Source of the DNA: Bacillus sp. es.036
GTDB lineage: Bacteria > Bacillota > Bacilli > Bacillales > Guptibacillaceae
DNA length: 64,000 nucleotides
Assembly (NCBI RefSeq): GCF_002563635.1
Contig: NZ_PDIZ01000001.1
Coordinates: 3,472,001-3,536,000 of the forward strand
Reading direction: 5' to 3'
The notes beneath the pieces are model-generated. The model made no database searches. It was not told the DNA's origin and saw nothing but the letters and a program-made list of their open reading frames with translations. This document shows, in pieces, positions 62,341-64,000 of the stretch (positions are counted from its first letter, which is position 1; every line of letters starts with the position of its first letter). Position numbers and translations under genes: made by a program.

Positions 62341-63459
62341 ATGACTTCAAATCGAAAAATGCTACAAACTTATACGCTACCTTCCGGGGTAGAATTAAAG
62401 AACCGTGTCATGCTTGCTCCAATGACCAATTTCTTATCAAATGATGACGGCACTGTATCCGCACAGGAACTTGCTTATTATGAAAAGCGCTCTGGCGGTG
62501 TAGGTGCAGTTATTACCGCTTGTGCTTATGTGCTTCCGCACGGAAAAGGCTTCGCTGGTGAAATTGGAGCGAACCGCGATGAACAGGTTCCAGGTCTCAA
62601 AAAATTAGCAGACACCATTCACTCTGAAGGGGCAAAAGCCATTCTACAAATCTTCCATGGCGGAAGAATGTGCCCTCCAGAGCTCGTTCCAGATGAAGAA
62701 ATCCTTAGCGCAAGTGCTGTCCCAGCTGAGCGTGAAGGTTCGAAAACACCTCGTGCTATGACAGAAGATGAAATTCAAGAAACCATTCAAGCTTTCGGTG
62801 AAGCAACGCGAAGAGCTATTGAAGCGGGGTTTGATGGAGTAGAACTTCATGGTGCAAATACGTACCTTCTCCAACAGTTCTTTTCTCCTCATTCAAACCG
62901 AAGAGAAGATGCATGGGGTGGAAGCCTTGAAAATCGCATGAAATTCCCATTAGCTGTCTTAGAATCTGTCCAAGAAGCAATTAAAAAACACGCTAGTGGT
63001 GCTTTCGTTCTTGGTTATCGCATCTCACCTGAAGAACGTGAAAATCCTGGCATCACAATGGACGATACCCTTCAGCTTGTAGATGTGCTTGCCACACGCA
63101 ATCTGGATTATGTTCACGTTTCACTATCCGATTTCTATCAAGGTTCGATGCGTGAGGAAGACCCTACACCACGCATGGAAATGATCAAAGAACGAATCGG
63201 TCACATTGTTCCTGTCATCGGTGTCGGCTCTCTTCATACTCCAGATGAAGTAGAAAAAGCACTTGATACAGGCGTACCTCTCATTGCCCTTGGTCGCGAA
63301 ATGATCATGGAACCGAACTGGGTAGAGAAAGTCCAAAACGGAGACGAAGAAAACATTCGTGTAACGTTACGGAAAGATGCACAGCAAGAACTCGTTTTAC
63401 CTGATCCGCTTTGGAACGCGATATTTAGCGTACCTGGCTGGTTCCCAATCGAAGAATAA
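62341..63459 (+). CDS. NADH-dependent flavin oxidoreductase, old yellow enzyme family (YqiG-like)
   Basis: A 372-residue FMN enzyme with a TIM-barrel fold. LKNRVMLAPMTNFLSNDDG is the N-terminal FMN site, LQIFHGGRMCPPEL and GFDGVELHGANTYLLQQFFSPHSNRREDAWGGSLENRMKFPL are OYE signatures (HxxN pair that binds the substrate), VIGVGSL and ALGREMIMEPNW the phosphate loop. It reduces activated C=C bonds with NAD(P)H. Resembles B. subtilis YqiG. ATG 62341 follows AAAGGAGG. Confidence 0.9.
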   Translation: MTSNRKMLQTYTLPSGVELKNRVMLAPMTNFLSNDDGTVSAQELAYYEKRSGGVGAVITACAYVLPHGKGFAGEIGANRDEQVPGLKKLADTIHSEGAKAILQIFHGGRMCPPELVPDEEILSASAVPAEREGSKTPRAMTEDEIQETIQAFGEATRRAIEAGFDGVELHGANTYLLQQFFSPHSNRREDAWGGSLENRMKFPLAVLESVQEAIKKHASGAFVLGYRISPEERENPGITMDDTLQLVDVLATRNLDYVHVSLSDFYQGSMREEDPTPRMEMIKERIGHIVPVIGVGSLHTPDEVEKALDTGVPLIALGREMIMEPNWVEKVQNGDEENIRVTLRKDAQQELVLPDPLWNAIFSVPGWFPIEE

Positions 63460-63505
63460 AATGAAGAAAGCCCCCACATTTTTTTGCGGGGGCTTTCTTC
63501 ATTTC
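63460..63505. terminator. Bidirectional terminator overlapping a gene end
   Basis: AATGAAGAAAGCCCCC pairs with GGGGGCTTTCTTCATT; the loop contains the T run. The stop codon of the DUF1330 gene lies in the right arm. Confidence 0.75.
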
Positions 63506-63816
63506 AATACAGGGCGCAGATTTTCTAGCTTTTCAAACAAATGCCAAACAAAATCATCGACACCAAGCTCACGATGTGGATGCAAATCTTCAAGATGAGG
63601 ATCATTCACGTAGTTGTAAATGCCCTCTTTCGACTCCCATTCAACAAGCATCATCACCTGCCTCGGCGCAATGTCCCCTTCTGGAGAGGAATCGAGCTTC
63701 CCAATAGCCACAACTTTTCCACCATATTGACGCAGCGGTTCTTCTGCCCTTCTAGCATATTCAGCATATTCTTCCCCGTCTTTTACATTAAATAGATTCA
63801 GTGCGTACAGTGCCAT
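63499..63816 (-). CDS. DUF1330-type dimeric alpha-beta barrel protein
   Basis: A 105-residue cytoplasmic protein. MALYALNLFNVKDGEEYAEYARRAEEPLRQYGGKVVAIGKL, PRQVMMLVEWESKEGIYNYVNDP and LEDLHPHRELGVDDFVWHLFEKL fit the ferredoxin-like DUF1330 / antibiotic monooxygenase fold. ATG 63816 follows GGGAGGGAG. It overlaps the 3' end of the upstream molybdopterin oxidoreductase gene by 29 bases, so co-expression is likely. Confidence 0.78.
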   Translation of the reverse strand: MALYALNLFNVKDGEEYAEYARRAEEPLRQYGGKVVAIGKLDSSPEGDIAPRQVMMLVEWESKEGIYNYVNDPHLEDLHPHRELGVDDFVWHLFEKLENLRPVLK

Positions 63817-64000
63817 GCTTCTCCCTCCCACTCTTTGTTTTACTAACTGTTATTGGAATCCCATTTAAAACGGCGGTTCCGGAGACAGCATCACGTCTTT
63901 TTTCATCGCTTAATAGATTGGTATTCACGCCTTTGTTATCCTTTGCTACCGCCATTTTCACACCGCTAAGACCATGCCCATAGCCGTGGGGAATACTTCC
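63788..64000 (-). CDS. Molybdopterin-dependent oxidoreductase, C-terminal end
   Basis: Only the last 70 codons are visible, entering from the right edge. GSIPHGYGHGLSG and the later DEKRRDAVSGTAVLNGIPITVSK resemble the C-terminal molybdopterin-dinucleotide-binding domain of DMSO reductase-type oxidoreductases, which ends in a SG-x-x-x-LNG-x-P-V-x-V segment. The stop overlaps the DUF1330 gene. The identity of the enzyme cannot be told from this piece. Confidence 0.6.
   Translation of the reverse strand, partial: GSIPHGYGHGLSGVKMAVAKDNKGVNTNLLSDEKRRDAVSGTAVLNGIPITVSKTKSGREKHGTVRTESI

Noticed and set aside
1-64000. tRNA, rRNA, insertion sequence or prophage
   Set aside because: I saw no rRNA or cloverleaf-like segment, no transposase or integrase, and no abrupt change in base use.

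Overview
The window reads as chromosomal DNA of a low-GC, Gram-positive, aerobic, spore-forming Bacillaceae member. Supporting signs are SigA-type promoters with strong AAGGAGG ribosome sites, a qoxABCD quinol oxidase, OhrR/Ohr, a class D sortase, a CarD-like factor, a YppC/DUF2515 protein, a YoxD homologue, S-box and purine riboswitches and cre-like sites. The genus is a guess: marine or alkaliphilic Bacillus relatives such as Pseudalkalibacillus would fit. I see no rRNA, tRNA, CRISPR array, phage or insertion sequence. The gene content is ordinary core and metabolic material, so the unusual signals lie mostly between genes.

Layout. 1-1.4 kb: a divergent Fur-type siderophore import locus (FecCD permease, cut by the left edge, and FecB lipoprotein). 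1.5-6.4 kb: phospholipase C-like hydrolase, UMF1 transporter, small conserved protein, HIBADH-family oxidoreductase, YndJ-like membrane protein. 6.4-8.8 kb: a redox-stress block with WrbA under an MhqR-like MarR repressor, then OhrR and Ohr with matching operators. 8.9-18 kb: MBL hydrolase, GGDEF cyclase, MsrAB plus FAD enzyme, M29 aminopeptidase, RimK-like ligase, GAF-HD-GYP protein, DUF2515. 18-25 kb: DUF3100 transporter pair, an atypical DAACS symporter, sortase D with its substrate, GNAT and alpha/beta hydrolase. 25-31.4 kb: aldehyde dehydrogenase and YoxD (divergent), S-methylmethionine salvage (mmuP-mmuM) under a SAM-I riboswitch, a 48-codon gene, a secreted SGNH esterase. 31.7-38 kb: Eis-like acetyltransferase and qoxABCD. 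38-42 kb: sucrose PTS, sucrose-6-P hydrolase and LacI repressor with paired operators and a cre. 42-53 kb: drug efflux MFS, FAD protein, CPA1 antiporter with RCK domains, topoisomerase III, cupin-HD-GYP protein, secreted coiled-coil protein, GH13 glucosidase. 53-58 kb: adenine deaminase behind a guanine-class purine riboswitch, Fe-alcohol dehydrogenase, Gfo/Idh/MocA oxidoreductase, CarD. 58-62 kb: gluconate catabolism (GntK, 6-phosphogluconate dehydrogenase) with a divergent RpiR regulator. 62-64 kb: old-yellow-enzyme, DUF1330, and the C-terminus of a molybdopterin oxidoreductase cut by the right edge.

The strongest novel signal is at about 58297-58556, in the convergent gap between carD and gntK. 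Two tandem 123-bp units each fold into a 99-nt multi-segment hairpin. Seven of 32 base pairs differ between the copies, all by compensatory change, and no pair is broken. A second odd element is a CCGCG-cored array with 21, 21, 21 and 20 bp spacing at 2516-2606, also in a convergent gap. Other points worth a look are the translational platform of the ade riboswitch, the MPETA sorting signal beside sortase D, and a DAACS transporter lacking the two residues that hold the amino acid.
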